From Aureimonas sp. AU20 (lineage in GTDB: Bacteria > Pseudomonadota > Alphaproteobacteria > Rhizobiales > Rhizobiaceae): a stretch of DNA of 64,000 nt. This document shows, piece by piece, positions 48,377 to 60,482 of the stretch. Every line of letters begins with the position of its first letter. Position 1 is the first letter of the stretch. The position numbers and the translations under genes are program-made. The notes under the pieces were generated by a model that was given only the letters and a program-made list of their open reading frames with translations, ran no database searches and was not told where the DNA came from. The stretch spans positions 3,224,001-3,288,000 of the forward strand of contig NZ_CP006367.1 in assembly GCF_001442755.1 (NCBI RefSeq), given 5' to 3'.

Positions 48377-48393
48377 GGTCAGTTTGGCTGACC
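48377..48393. promoter_or_regulatory. Palindromic operator candidate before the MFS gene
   Basis: GGTCAG-TTTGG-CTGACC, a perfect 6-bp inverted repeat with 5-bp spacer, lies 18 bp before the MFS GTG. TetR-type and similar regulators bind sites of this form. No regulator gene is adjacent. Confidence 0.5.
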
Positions 48394-48555
48394 TATACGC
48401 CCCTCGCCCCGGGGCCGAAAGGCGCGACCTCACCGGCCGATGGCGAAATCTTGATCGTCTCTCCCGGCTTGAATCGGGCCTGTGGCTTCTCAGCGCCGTC
48501 ATCGGCTTCCTATATGGAGCCTACCCAGTTTCAACGCTTGCCGAAGGACCCTTCC

Positions 48556-49560
48556 ATGAACCCCTCCCGAACCGGACGTTTCACGGCTTTGCTCGCCGTG
48601 CTGACGCTGGTCTTCTCGACGATGGTCGTGGACTATGCGGAAGCGCGCCGTGGCGGCAGCTTCGGCAGCCGCGGCGGCCGCACCTACCAGTCCGCGCCGG
48701 CCACCAACACGGCACCGAGCGTTGCGCCCGTGCAGCGCTCCATGACAACGCCGGGCCAGGCGACGGGCGCTGCGGCGGCGGCACGCCCGGCGGCGGGCCA
48801 GCGCTCCGGCCTGTTCGGCGGCGGCTTCGGCGGCGCGATGATGCGCGGCCTTTTGATCGGCGGCCTGTTCGGCCTTCTGATGGGCTCGGGCTTCGGCGGC
48901 CTCGCGGGCATGCTCGGCCTTCTCGTCCAGGTCGCGCTGATCGGTCTTCTCGTCATGCTGGCGCTGCGCTTCTTCCGCTCGCGCTCGGGCCAGACGGCGG
49001 CGGCGGGGGGCCCCAACCCGGCCTCCGGGAACCGCTCGATGTACGAGGGTCGCGATCCCAACAACGGTCGCAGCCCGGGCACCAGCGGTCTCGGCGGCAT
49101 GGGCGGTCTCGGCAGCCGCTCGGCCGCGTCCACCAAGCCCGGCAAGGGCGGCGACGAGATCGGCATTTCGGAGCAGGACCTCAACATCTTCGAGAGCCGC
49201 CTGAAGGCGCTTCAGGCCGCCTATAGCCGCGAGGACTACGAGGCCCTGCGCGAGATCGCGACGCCGGAAATCGTCTCCTATCTTTCGGAAGAGCTGGCGC
49301 AGAACGCCTCGCGCGGGGTGCGCAACGAGGCGCGCGATGTCGAGCTTCTGCAGGGTGACGTGGCCGAAAGCTGGCGCGAAGGCACGCGCGACTACGCCAC
49401 CGTCGCGATGCGCTACGGCATGATCGACGTGGTGCGCGACCGTCAGTCGGGCCGCGTGGTGGAAGGCGACGAGACCAAGCGCGTCGAGTCCACCGAAATC
49501 TGGACCTTCGTGCGCGAGCGCGGCACCGAGTGGAAGCTTTCGGCGATCCAGGAAGCCTGA
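48556..49560 (+). CDS. Tim44-like domain membrane protein
   Basis: The 334-residue product has a signal/anchor (MNPSRTGRFTALLAVLTLVFST), a Gly/Ser/Arg-rich segment (ARRGGSFGSRGGRTYQS), a Gly-rich hydrophobic region (GLLIGGLFGLLMGSGFGGLAGMLGLLVQVALIGLLVMLALRFF), and a C-terminal Tim44-like domain (EQDLNIFESRLKALQAAYSREDYEALREIATPEIVSYL, ESTEIWTFVRERGTEWKLSAIQ). AAGGA lies about 8 nt before ATG 48556. Function unknown in bacteria; a strong terminator follows. Confidence 0.88.
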   Translation: MNPSRTGRFTALLAVLTLVFSTMVVDYAEARRGGSFGSRGGRTYQSAPATNTAPSVAPVQRSMTTPGQATGAAAAARPAAGQRSGLFGGGFGGAMMRGLLIGGLFGLLMGSGFGGLAGMLGLLVQVALIGLLVMLALRFFRSRSGQTAAAGGPNPASGNRSMYEGRDPNNGRSPGTSGLGGMGGLGSRSAASTKPGKGGDEIGISEQDLNIFESRLKALQAAYSREDYEALREIATPEIVSYLSEELAQNASRGVRNEARDVELLQGDVAESWREGTRDYATVAMRYGMIDVVRDRQSGRVVEGDETKRVESTEIWTFVRERGTEWKLSAIQEA

Positions 49561-49585
49561 TCGCTCCATGCATTAGACATGCGAA

Positions 49586-49614
49586 GGCCGCTGGCGAAAG
49601 CCGGCGGCCTTTTT
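49586..49614 (+). terminator. Intrinsic terminator after the Tim44-like gene
   Basis: GGCCGCTGGC and GCCGGCGGCC (49586-49595, 49600-49609) form a 10-bp stem with one G-T pair around a GAAA loop, followed by TTTTT. Confidence 0.85.
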
Positions 49615-49624
49615 CGTATCGGGT

Positions 49625-49924
49625 TCAGGCCAAGCCGGCCGCGCGCGCCAGCGCCACCAGAACCGTGCCGAGAACGACGGTGGCGAGCAGCGACAGGCGC
49701 AGGGCGAAAACGGCGCACAGGAGGATCACCACCTTCTCGGCGATGTCGCCGTCGATGAAGACAGGCATGACGATGCTGGTGAGAACGGCCGCGGGCACGG
49801 CGTCGAGCGCCGCTTCCAGGCGCGGGGGCACGCGCTCCATCCGCGCCAAAACGAGATGCCCGCCGACGCGCGTGAGATAGGTGAGCACGGCAGAGGCGAG
49901 GATGATGACCCAGGTCTCGCTCAT
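49625..49924 (-). CDS. azlD: AzlD-family branched-chain amino acid export subunit
   Basis: The 99-residue product has three or four helices: WVIILASAVLTYLTRVGGHLVLA, LDAVPAAVLTSIVMPVF, VILLCAVFALRLSLLATVVLGTVLVALA. This fits AzlD, the small partner of AzlC. It overlaps azlC by 4 bp. Confidence 0.9.
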   Translation of the reverse strand: MSETWVIILASAVLTYLTRVGGHLVLARMERVPPRLEAALDAVPAAVLTSIVMPVFIDGDIAEKVVILLCAVFALRLSLLATVVLGTVLVALARAAGLA

Positions 49925-50613
49925 TGCGCGGCCCTCTTTTCGGGGTTGCGCAGCGCGGCCACGAGAATGCCGGCGAGCCCGCCGAGCGTGACATGCCAGG
50001 GCGAGCCGAGCGTGGCATAGGCGACGAGCGCCGCGAGCGCGCTGGTGCCGGCCACCGGCCAGAACTGGCGGCGATGGCGGAAGGCCATGGTCTGCGCCAG
50101 GAAGTAGATCGGTAGCGCGAAGTCGAGCGCGTAGCGCTCAGGGTTCTCGATCAAACGCCCGAACAACGCGCCGAGCAGCGTCGCCAAGGCCCAGCCGACA
50201 TAGAGCATCAGCGCGAAGGTGAAGTAGTAGGTCTTGCGCACCCGCCCCTCGCTCGCCCGCGCTTCCGCCGCCGCGAAGGACGGGTCAACCAAGAGGAAGA
50301 AGGCCAGCGCCTTTTCCCAGGCGTTGAAGCGCGTGAGATGCCGCCCGACGGAGGCGGAATAGAGGACATGGCGGAAGTTGATGGCGAAGACGCCGATCAG
50401 GATGGCCCAGACCGGCGCACCGGTGCCGATCATTTGAAGGGCCAGGAACTGGCTGGAGCCGGCATAGACGGTGAGCGAGAAGCCGAGCGTCTCGGCAAGG
50501 TCGAAGCCCGTGCGCGTGGCGAGCGCGCCGTAAACGGCGCCGAAGGGCATGAGCGCGAGGAGCAGCGGCGCGGAATGGGCGACGCCCAAGCGGAATTCGG
50601 AAGAGCGGGACAC
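49921..50613 (-). CDS. azlC: AzlC-family branched-chain amino acid exporter
   Basis: The 230-residue product starts (M)SRSSEFRLGVAHSAPLLLALMPFGAVYGALATRTGFD and contains FSLTVYAGSSQFLALQMIGTGAPVWAILIGVFAINFRHVLYSASVG, diagnostic of AzlC/YgaZ, with about seven helices. The start is GTG 50613. With AzlD it forms a two-subunit exporter. The 166 bp upstream, to the exonuclease stop, hold only a GCGCCCTC/GAGGGCGC hairpin (50744-50770). Confidence 0.93.
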   Translation of the reverse strand: MSRSSEFRLGVAHSAPLLLALMPFGAVYGALATRTGFDLAETLGFSLTVYAGSSQFLALQMIGTGAPVWAILIGVFAINFRHVLYSASVGRHLTRFNAWEKALAFFLLVDPSFAAAEARASEGRVRKTYYFTFALMLYVGWALATLLGALFGRLIENPERYALDFALPIYFLAQTMAFRHRRQFWPVAGTSALAALVAYATLGSPWHVTLGGLAGILVAALRNPEKRAAQ

Positions 50614-50779
50614 GGGGAAAACCGAAGGAAAGAGCGCGTGGGTTCGCCCTTCTACGGCGTCACCGAGGGCAAGAACAAGCCGCGTGCCGACGTCCTTCCC
50701 GCTCGAATGGCTTCGTACTTACACGGGATGGCACGTTCGACGCGCGCCCTCGAGAACCGAGAGAGGGCGCAAAGCCGCC

Positions 50780-51646
50780 TCAGACCCTCGCCCGCTCCAG
50801 CACGAAGCGTTCGAGATGAGCCATGGCCGGCGCCTCGGTCGGGACGAGATCGGTGAAGTCGCCCTCGTGCAGTGCGCGGACATGCCGGCATTCCGAGCGA
50901 AAGCGCGCGCCGGGGCAGGAGCAGGCGAGACGCCAGGCGCCAGCAACGCCGAAGGGCGCGAGCAGGACATCATAGGGCGTGCCGCGCGAGCCGCGCACGG
51001 TGAAGCGGAACGGCCCCTTGGTGGCCGCGCCCGCCGGGCGCACCTGCGCCTTCAAGGCCCGGTCTGCGATGCCGCCCGCAGCCCGCGCCCGCTGCGCGGT
51101 GACGGCGCGGCGCAGACCCAGGTGGTCGGTCATTTCGTTCACGTCCCGCGCGCCGGAGGCCTGGACGCCCTCCAACGCGATGGTGGCGCAGGCATAGGCG
51201 TCGTCGCCGGCATGGTGATGGCGAAAGCCCAGGCCGAAGCGCGCCGCCATGGTGGAGAGCTTGTGGTTGGGCGAATCCGGCCAGAGCCGACGCGACAGAG
51301 CCACCGTGCAGAGCGCGGAGAAGCGCGGCAGCGGCAGATTGTAGAGCGACAGGCTTTCGCGCAGCACCTTCAGGTCGAAGCTCGCATTGTGAGCGACCAC
51401 GAGCGCGCCGTCCAGCCGATCCGCAAATCCGGCGAAGACTTGCGGGAAGCTCGGCGCATCCAGCACGTCATGCGGTCGAATGCCGTGAACGCGGATATTG
51501 CCGGGGTCGAAGCGAAGGTCGGCCGGCCGGATCAGGCTATAGGACCGCTGCGTCACCGCGCCGTCCTCGATAAAGGCGAGGCCGACGGCGCAGGCGCTGG
51601 CCGCCGCGCTGGTGGCGGTCTCGAAATCGATGGCGAGGATGGTCAT
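50780..51646 (-). CDS. DnaQ-like 3'-5' exonuclease with SWIM-type zinc motif
   Basis: The 288-residue product starts MTILAIDFETATSAAASAC. The DEDDh exonuclease motifs are complete: D7/E9 (DFE), D91 (HNASFDLKVL), and H144..D149 (HHHAGDD). After a linker, residues 242-255 form CSCPGARFRSECRH, a CxCx8CxH SWIM-type zinc-binding motif usually linked with DNA or protein contacts. ATG 51646 is chosen because the longer frame adds an unlikely segment. Likely a repair or processivity-related exonuclease; no DNA polymerase gene is adjacent. Confidence 0.85.
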   Translation of the reverse strand: MTILAIDFETATSAAASACAVGLAFIEDGAVTQRSYSLIRPADLRFDPGNIRVHGIRPHDVLDAPSFPQVFAGFADRLDGALVVAHNASFDLKVLRESLSLYNLPLPRFSALCTVALSRRLWPDSPNHKLSTMAARFGLGFRHHHAGDDAYACATIALEGVQASGARDVNEMTDHLGLRRAVTAQRARAAGGIADRALKAQVRPAGAATKGPFRFTVRGSRGTPYDVLLAPFGVAGAWRLACSCPGARFRSECRHVRALHEGDFTDLVPTEAPAMAHLERFVLERARV

Positions 51647-51788
51647 GCCACTGATGGTTAAGGCGTCCGCCGCAGCTTCGCAAGAGCGGCAGCCCACCGC
51701 AGGAGGGCGCCGCGCCTCGGGGGCCTGCGCCGATCAGGCCGGCATGTGGCCTCCCCCGTCCCAGGCCCCGTCCCGGGTCCAGGCTGGT

Positions 51789-54371
<2,583 letters not shown>

Positions 54372-56045
54372 TTAGCCGGCGACGCCGATCAGCCGCGCCG
54401 CCGCGGCCCGCGCCTCGTCGGTCACGATATCGCCGGCCAGCATGCGGGCGATTTCCTCGCGCCGGGCGGGAACGTCGATCGTGGCGACGCGGGTCGACAG
54501 GCGCTCGTCGCCGGGCGTCATCTCGGCCTTGGAAATCAGGAGATGCGTGGTGGCGCGCGCGGCCACCTGCGGCGCGTGGGTGACGGAGAGAACCTGCACC
54601 CGGTCCGCCAGCCGCGCCAGGCGGCGGCCGATCGCGTCCGCCACCGCGCCGCCGACGCCCGTGTCGATCTCGTCGAAGACAAGGGTCGGCGCCGAGCCCT
54701 TGTCGGCCAGCGCGACCTTCAGCGCCAGGAGGAAGCGCGACAGTTCGCCGCCCGAGGCGACCTTCATCATCGGCCCGGCCCGCGTGCCGGGATTGGTGCG
54801 AACCCAGAACTCCGCCGTGTCGATGCCGCTCGCCGCCCGCGCTTGCGGATCACTCGTCAGTTCCACGATAAAGGCGGCGCGTTCGAGCTTCATGTCGGGA
54901 AGCTCGGACATGACGGCCGCTTCCAGATGAACGGCCGTGTCGCGGCGCTTGACCGAGAGATCGGCGGCGAGCCTGTCGAAGACCTCACGCCGCTCGGCGA
55001 CATCGGCCTCGAGCTTCACGAGCCGTTCCTCGCCGGCATCCAGCTCGGCGAGATCGGCCACCATCTTGGCGGTGAGATCGGCCAGTTCGTCCACCGGCAC
55101 GTTGTACTTGCGGCCGGCCGCGCGCAGCGCGAAGAGGCGCTCCTCGCATTGTTCGAGCGCGCGCGGGTCGAACTCCAGCGTGCGCAGGGCGCCCTGCAGG
55201 CACATCTGCGCGTCGGACAGCGCGTCCAGCGCGGTTTCCACCCGCGCCAGCGCCTCGTCCAGAAGGCCGGGCAACTCGTCCTTCTTGCGGTCGAGCCGGC
55301 GCAGCAGGCTGGCAAGGCCGGGAATGGGCGACTGCGGGCCGGCCAGTTCCTCGTGCGCGTCGTTGACGTCGGTCGCGATCTTTTCCGAGCGCATCATGAC
55401 CTGACGCTTCTCGGCCAGTTCCTCTTCCTCGCCCGCCAGCGGCGAGAGCGTCGTCAATTCCTCCACCGAAGCGCGGAGATAATCGGCCTCGCGCGCCGCG
55501 GCCTCCACCCGCGCCCGGTGGCGCGACAGTTCCGTCTCGGCCTTGCGCCAGGCGCCAAAGGCCTCGGCCACGGTGCCGGCCTCCGTGGCGAGGCCGCCAT
55601 ATTCGTCCAGCAGCTGGCGATGGGCTTCGGGATCGACCAGCGCGCGGTCGTCGTGCTGGCCGTGGATCTCCACCAGCGTCGTGCCTATCTCGCGCATCAG
55701 GCCGACGCTGGACGGGCGATCGTTGATGAACACGCGGGTGCGCCCGTCGGCGCTCTGCACGCGGCGCAGGATCACGTCGCCGTCGTCGTCGAAGCCGTTG
55801 TCGAGAAGCAGACGCCGGGCGGGATGGGCGGCCGGCAGGTCGAACACCGCCGAAACCTCGCCCTGCTTGGAGCCGTGGCGCACCAGCCCGCCATCGCCGC
55901 GCCCGCCGAGCGCGAGCGACAGGGCATCCAGCAGGATGGACTTACCCGCGCCCGTCTCGCCCGTGAGGACGGACAGCCCGTGGTTCAGCCCGAGATCGAG
56001 CCGGTCGATAAGGACGATGTCGCGGATCGAAAGGTGAACAAGCAT
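54372..56045 (-). CDS. recN: DNA repair protein RecN
   Basis: SMC-like ATPase of double-strand break repair. The 557-residue product has MLVHLSIRDIVLIDRLDLGLNHGLSVLTGETGAGKSILLDALSLALGGR (Walker A), IHGQHDDRALVDPEAHRQLLDEYGG, coiled-coil arms, the signature SGGELSRFLLALK, Walker B LVFDEIDTGVGG and THAPQVAARA. Normal length for RecN. It follows bamD, separated by a terminator. Confidence 0.97.
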   Translation of the reverse strand: MLVHLSIRDIVLIDRLDLGLNHGLSVLTGETGAGKSILLDALSLALGGRGDGGLVRHGSKQGEVSAVFDLPAAHPARRLLLDNGFDDDGDVILRRVQSADGRTRVFINDRPSSVGLMREIGTTLVEIHGQHDDRALVDPEAHRQLLDEYGGLATEAGTVAEAFGAWRKAETELSRHRARVEAAAREADYLRASVEELTTLSPLAGEEEELAEKRQVMMRSEKIATDVNDAHEELAGPQSPIPGLASLLRRLDRKKDELPGLLDEALARVETALDALSDAQMCLQGALRTLEFDPRALEQCEERLFALRAAGRKYNVPVDELADLTAKMVADLAELDAGEERLVKLEADVAERREVFDRLAADLSVKRRDTAVHLEAAVMSELPDMKLERAAFIVELTSDPQARAASGIDTAEFWVRTNPGTRAGPMMKVASGGELSRFLLALKVALADKGSAPTLVFDEIDTGVGGAVADAIGRRLARLADRVQVLSVTHAPQVAARATTHLLISKAEMTPGDERLSTRVATIDVPARREEIARMLAGDIVTDEARAAAARLIGVAG

Positions 56046-56150
56046 GCGCGCGAAGGGCTAGTCCGTGTTGGGCCGCAAAGCAACAGGCAAGCGCAGAGAT
56101 AGGATGGAAGGCGGAGGGGCGGAAGGGGGCAAGCCGGCCCTCCCCGCACG

Positions 56151-56184
56151 AAAAAGGCCGGCTCCCGAGGGAGCCGGCCTTTTT
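56151..56184 (-). terminator. Bidirectional intrinsic terminator between bamD and recN
   Basis: AAAAAGGCCGGCTCC and GGAGCCGGCCTTTTT (56151-56165, 56170-56184) form a 10-bp GC-rich stem around CGAG with A5/T5 flanks. It lies 17 bp after the bamD stop in transcript sense. Confidence 0.88.
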
Positions 56185-56200
56185 CATGTCCTGCCAGCGA

Positions 56201-57142
56201 TCAAACGCGCGGGGCGCGAAGCTGGGTGGCCGAGGCGGACGCCGCAGCGGTCGTCTGCGGCACGGGATCGCGCCCGGCGCCGGTGATGAGGCGCGTGGCG
56301 TTGCCGAACCAGGAATTGCCGGTACCCGCGCGCGGCTGAAGGCCGTTGGTCTGCAGAAGGGCGTAGGAGTCCTTGTACCACTGCGACTCGGGGAAGTTCT
56401 GGCCCAGCACCGAAGCGGAGGCCTGCGCTTCCTGCGTCAGGCCCATGGCGTAATAGGCTTCCGTCAGGCGGGCGAGCGCTTCCTCGACGTGGCGGGTCTG
56501 CGGGAACGTGTCGACGACGTTCTTGAAGCGGTTGATCGCCGCGATGTATTCGCGCCGCTCCAGATAATAGCGGCCGACCTGCATCTCCTTGCCGGCGAGC
56601 TGGTCGCGGCCGATGCGGACCTTGGCCTTGGCATCCTCGACATACTCGGAAGTGGGATAGCGATCGACCACTTCCTGCATCGCGGCCACGGCGCGCGCGG
56701 TGTCGGTCTGGTCGCGCGTCACGTCCGGGATCTGCCGGAAATAGGACAGGCCGATAATATACTGAGCGTAGGCCGCCTCGCTCGACCCCGGATAGGTCGC
56801 GAGATAACGCTTAGCCGAGGACACGGCCTCGTCATAGTCGCCCTTGCGGTAGCTGGCGAAGGCGCGCATCACCAGCGCCTTGCGGGCGTATTCGGAATAG
56901 GGATGCTGCTTGTCGACGGCCTCGAACTTCTTGGCCGCTTCGCCCAGTCGCCCGCTTTCCAGATTGGCGAGGCCCTGGTTGTAGAGCACGTCGGCCGGTT
57001 CGGTCTGCGATGCGAGGGCGAGCGCGTCGACATCGTTGTCCTTCGACGACATGCAGCCCGAGAGCAGCAGCGTCGACGCGGCCAGAGCCAGCGCCATCGG
57101 GGCCGCGCGGTCGCGGCCGAACAGCGGCTTCTTGATACCCAT
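56201..57142 (-). CDS. bamD: Outer-membrane assembly lipoprotein BamD
   Basis: Essential component of the BAM complex. The 313-residue product from ATG 57142 starts [30 protein letters not shown], with lipobox LSGC near residue 30, then five TPR-like repeats ([80 protein letters not shown]). The longer frame to 57238 is Arg-rich and unsupported. Order lpxC-bamD-recN-ligA is common in Hyphomicrobiales. Confidence 0.95.
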   Translation of the reverse strand: MGIKKPLFGRDRAAPMALALAASTLLLSGCMSSKDNDVDALALASQTEPADVLYNQGLANLESGRLGEAAKKFEAVDKQHPYSEYARKALVMRAFASYRKGDYDEAVSSAKRYLATYPGSSEAAYAQYIIGLSYFRQIPDVTRDQTDTARAVAAMQEVVDRYPTSEYVEDAKAKVRIGRDQLAGKEMQVGRYYLERREYIAAINRFKNVVDTFPQTRHVEEALARLTEAYYAMGLTQEAQASASVLGQNFPESQWYKDSYALLQTNGLQPRAGTGNSWFGNATRLITGAGRDPVPQTTAAASASATQLRAPRV

Positions 57143-57373
57143 CGAACTCAAGTCCCCCTGGCTTTCCCGAACGCCAAGCTCACGGCGTTCCGCCATGCCC
57201 CTCCTAGCGCGAGGGAGCCGGCGCATACAACGGTTCAAGGCGGGTTAACACGCCTTTTTTGTGGCGCGCGCCCCGCCGGCTGGCGCGAGGCTGGGCCCAA
57301 ACGCGAAAGGCGGCAGGGCTGCGCCTCGACGCCGCCCCACCGCCCATTCCGTCAGTCCATACGATCGATCTTA
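57143..57373. other. Intergenic stretch between bamD and the MITE-like element
   Basis: With the element this makes a 392-bp gap between bamD and lpxC. Apart from the mobile element I see no gene, only the GGGTTAACACGCC segment and a T-run (57249-57258) on the bamD promoter side. Confidence 0.4.
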
Positions 57374-57534
57374 GAGTCTGTTTGAAAACTCGGTCGGGTC
57401 GGTCCTACGGGTCTTTTTCGCCGTCGCTTCGTTGCCAATCCTCGCCGATGCCGCCGGCATCGACTGCGGTTGGCGCCTCGCGACACCCAAAAATCCCTCG
57501 CCAGCCCTCCGCCGCCGAATTTCCAAACAGACTC
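57374..57534 (-). mobile_element. MITE-like element, copy 2 (IS5-type ends)
   Basis: 161 bp with terminal repeats GAGTCTGTTTG and CAAACAGACTC, flanked by direct TTA (57371-57373 and 57535-57537). On the minus strand the latter is the TAA stop of lpxC. It is an inverted-orientation homologue of the element at 29486-29633, with long identical stretches such as CTCGGTCGGGTCGGTCC and GCCGCCGGCATCGACTGCG, and one internal insertion near TACGGGTCTTTTTC. No transposase. Confidence 0.8.
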
Positions 57535-58476
57535 TTAGAGAATCTGCGGGCCGAAGGTGGGAGCGGCGGCCGCCACCAGCGGCGACTGGCGCAGCGGCGC
57601 GAAGCGCTGGGTGCCATCCACGATCTCGTAGGCCGAGCGATCCGACATCAGGGCTTCCAGCGCCATGGCGTTAAGGCGATGACCGCCGCGGAACGAGCGG
57701 TAGCAACCGAGGATGCGATAGCCAGCCAGCGCCTGATCGCCCACGGCGTCCAGCGTCTTGTGACGAACGAACTCGTCGACATAGCGCAGGCCGCCCGGAT
57801 TGATGACCTTGTCGTCGTCGCCGATCACGACCGAGTTTTCCAGCGAGGAGCCGAGTGCGTGGCCCGAGGCCCAGAGACGCTCGACATCCTTCATGAAGCC
57901 GAAGGTGCGGGCGTTGGCGAGTTCCTCGCGGAAGAGGCTGGGCGACAGGTCGCCCGAGAAGCTCTGGCGGCCGATCGCGGCGGTGGCGAACTCGATGTCG
58001 ATCTCGAAGCGGGTGCCATCATAGGGGCGGTACTCGGCGAAGCCGCCGTTGCGCTCGATGCGCACCGTCTTGAGGACGCGGATGAAGCGGCGCGAGGCGC
58101 GCTGGGCGACAAGTCCGGCCTGCTCGATGGCGCGAACGAAGGCCCCTGCCCCACCGTCCATGATCGGCGTCTCGCGGCCGTCGATCTGCACCACGACGTT
58201 GTCGACCTCCATGGCGTAGAGCGCAGCCATAAGATGCTCGATCGTCGCCACATGAGCGCCCTTGAGGTCGCCGACGATCGTGGAGAGATCGGTGGACGAG
58301 ACGTTGGCGGAGACGGCAGGGATTTCGTGGATCAGGCCCGAGGGCTCGAAGACGTGGAACACGATGCCCGTGTCGGGCTCGGCGGGATGCAGCGACAGTT
58401 CGACCGTCGCGCCGCTATGGACGCCCACGCCCTCGAACCCGATCCGCGCGCCAATCGTGTGCTGCTTCGTGACCAC
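57535..58476 (-). CDS. lpxC: UDP-3-O-acyl-N-acetylglucosamine deacetylase LpxC
   Basis: Committed step of lipid A synthesis. The 313-residue product has GVGVHSGATVELSLHPAEPDTGIVF, the zinc-binding VATIEHLMAALYAMEVDNVVVQIDG, the catalytic ALGSSLENSVVIGDD region and FVRHKTLDAVGD plus GHRLNAMALEAL. GTG 58476 is the start. Its TAA stop coincides with the edge of the MITE-like element, so the C-terminus may have been set or changed by the insertion; the last residues AAPTFGPQIL look ordinary. Confidence 0.96.
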   Translation of the reverse strand: MVTKQHTIGARIGFEGVGVHSGATVELSLHPAEPDTGIVFHVFEPSGLIHEIPAVSANVSSTDLSTIVGDLKGAHVATIEHLMAALYAMEVDNVVVQIDGRETPIMDGGAGAFVRAIEQAGLVAQRASRRFIRVLKTVRIERNGGFAEYRPYDGTRFEIDIEFATAAIGRQSFSGDLSPSLFREELANARTFGFMKDVERLWASGHALGSSLENSVVIGDDDKVINPGGLRYVDEFVRHKTLDAVGDQALAGYRILGCYRSFRGGHRLNAMALEALMSDRSAYEIVDGTQRFAPLRQSPLVAAAAPTFGPQIL

Positions 58477-58711
58477 GTGACTCTATCCTACTCATTGCCG
58501 GAACCGTCTGACGCCGCTTCGCAAGCGCGAAGGGCGGATGGGCTCGGCTACTCCAACTCGACTGGGCTCCGTGGAGCCGAGGCGTCGCGCTTGGCGATCG
58601 AACTTGGAGAGGAAACTAGGTCTCGGGTCGATTGTGGCCAAATCACGCTTTCTTACCCCTTGTTACCGGGATGTTCGTTAACCCCACCCGAAGGCTCGGA
58701 TTCCTTGCGGT

Positions 58712-58747
58712 GCAAACGAAAGAGCCCGCCCCTTGCGGGGCGGGCTC
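58712..58747 (-). terminator. Intrinsic terminator after ftsZ
   Basis: GAGCCCGCCCC and GGGGCGGGCTC (58722-58732, 58737-58747) form an 11-bp stem around TTGC; on the minus strand it is followed by TTTCGTTTG. It ends the ftsZ transcript; the remaining part of the 301-bp gap to lpxC (58477-58711) probably carries the lpxC promoter and holds no gene. Confidence 0.85.
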
Positions 58748-58777
58748 GTTAAGTGTTTCGTGACAGCTTCGTGAAGA

Positions 58778-60364
58778 TCAGTTCGACTGACGACGCAGGA
58801 AAGCCGGGATTTCGAGCTGGTCCTCGTCGCCGATCGGGCGCGCGGCGACCGGCGGGCGGGCGGCGGAATCGGCGGCCGAACGGCGCGGAGCGTAGGGGCT
58901 TGCCTCGGTCGGACGACGCTCGCCCTGCGGGCGCGGCTGGCGGTTCTGATCGCTCAGGACCACCTCGTCCTCCTCGCGGCGCGACAGGCCGGTGGTGAGG
59001 CGACGCAGTAAGCCCATCGGACCGCGATCCTCGGCCGCCGGCTCCATGGAGCCGCTGCGACGCTCGATCTCGGCCTGCACCACGGGCGGGAAGTCTTCCA
59101 CGCGCGGCATGCGGGTCTGGGCGGCCTGGGTGATCGGCGCGCGAGGCGCCGCCGGGCGGGGCTGGACCTGGGCGATCTCGGCCTGGAGAGCGGCGGTGAA
59201 GTCGTCCTCCATGTCGGCCGCCTGGGCGACCGGAGCCGGACGCGGCTGCTGGGGCTGCGGCGCGGCGACGACGGCGGCCGGCTGGAGAGCCGGTGCGGTC
59301 TGCACCGGGGCCGGCTGCGGCGCGGGCGCTGCTGCCGGCACGGCGGCGCGGGCAGCGGCGGCCCGCGTTTCGGCGGCGCGCTCGTAGACTTCCATCGCGG
59401 CCTTGTCGATGCCGGTGGCGACCACCGACACGCGGATCACGCCTTCCAGGCTCTCGTCGAAGGTCGCGCCGAGGATGATGTTGGCGTCCTGATCCACTTC
59501 CTCGCGGATGCGGGTCGCCGCCTCGTCCACCTCGAACAGCGTGAGGTCACGCCCGCCGGTGATGGAGATGAGGAGGCCCTTGGCGCCCTTCATCGAGGTT
59601 TCGTCCAGCAGCGGGTTGGCGATCGCGGCCTCGGCGGCGGCCATGGCGCGGCCCTCGCCGGACGCCTCGCCCGTGCCCATCATGGCCTTGCCCATCTCGC
59701 GCATCACGGAGCGAACGTCCGCGAAGTCGAGGTTGATGAGGCCTTCCTTGACCATCAGGTCGGTGATGCAGGCGACGCCGGAATAAAGAACCTGATCGGC
59801 CATGCCGAAGGCGTCGGCGAAGGTCGTCTTGTCGTTGGCAATGCGGAAGAGGTTCTGGTTCGGAATGACGATCAGCGTGTCGACATTCTTCTGCAGCTCT
59901 TCGATGCCCTGCTCGGCGATGCGCAGACGGCGCTGGCCCTCGAAGTGGAACGGCTTGGTGACGACGCCGACCGTGAGGATGCCTTTTTCGCGCGCCGCGC
60001 GGGCGACGACGGGGGCCGCGCCCGTGCCGGTGCCGCCGCCCATGCCGGCGGTGACGAAGCACATGTGCGAGCCGAGAAGATGATCGCAGATCTCGTCCAG
60101 CGATTCTTCGGCGGCCGCGCGGCCGACCTCGGGCTGCGAACCGGCGCCGAGGCCTTCGGTCACGGCGACGCCCATCTGGATGATGCGCTCGGCGCGCGAG
60201 GAGCGCAGCGCCTGGGCGTCGGTGTTGGCGATCACGAACTCCACGCCTTCGAGACCGGCGTTGATCATGTTGTTGACGGCGTTGCAGCCGCCGCCGCCGA
60301 CGCCGAAGACGGTGATCCGGGGCTTGAGTTCGGTGATGTCGGGCTTCTGCAGGGTGATGCTCAT
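58778..60364 (-). CDS. ftsZ: Cell division GTPase FtsZ
   Basis: Tubulin homologue forming the division ring. The 528-residue product has [14 protein letters not shown], the signature [30 protein letters not shown] [13 protein letters not shown] and the GTPase T7 loop [12 protein letters not shown] long Ala/Pro/Gln-rich linker (about residues 320-510) precedes the conserved C-terminal tail [11 protein letters not shown], the long form typical of Hyphomicrobiales. AAAGG lies about 6 nt before ATG 60364. Confidence 0.98.
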   Translation of the reverse strand: MSITLQKPDITELKPRITVFGVGGGGCNAVNNMINAGLEGVEFVIANTDAQALRSSRAERIIQMGVAVTEGLGAGSQPEVGRAAAEESLDEICDHLLGSHMCFVTAGMGGGTGTGAAPVVARAAREKGILTVGVVTKPFHFEGQRRLRIAEQGIEELQKNVDTLIVIPNQNLFRIANDKTTFADAFGMADQVLYSGVACITDLMVKEGLINLDFADVRSVMREMGKAMMGTGEASGEGRAMAAAEAAIANPLLDETSMKGAKGLLISITGGRDLTLFEVDEAATRIREEVDQDANIILGATFDESLEGVIRVSVVATGIDKAAMEVYERAAETRAAAARAAVPAAAPAPQPAPVQTAPALQPAAVVAAPQPQQPRPAPVAQAADMEDDFTAALQAEIAQVQPRPAAPRAPITQAAQTRMPRVEDFPPVVQAEIERRSGSMEPAAEDRGPMGLLRRLTTGLSRREEDEVVLSDQNRQPRPQGERRPTEASPYAPRRSAADSAARPPVAARPIGDEDQLEIPAFLRRQSN

Positions 60365-60482
60365 CTCATTGCCTTTCGGAGGGGCCGGGCCGCCGCGCCA
60401 GCCTGAAGGGTTTGAACCGGTCCGGCGCGCCGTCAGCGCCGGATGTGAATAGGTCGTTGGTCAGTGTCCCACGCGAACCTTG

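Noticed and set aside
58992..59387. Ala/Gly/Trp-rich plus-strand frame inside ftsZ
   Set aside because: It mirrors the Ala/Pro/Gln linker of FtsZ, so its composition is a by-product.
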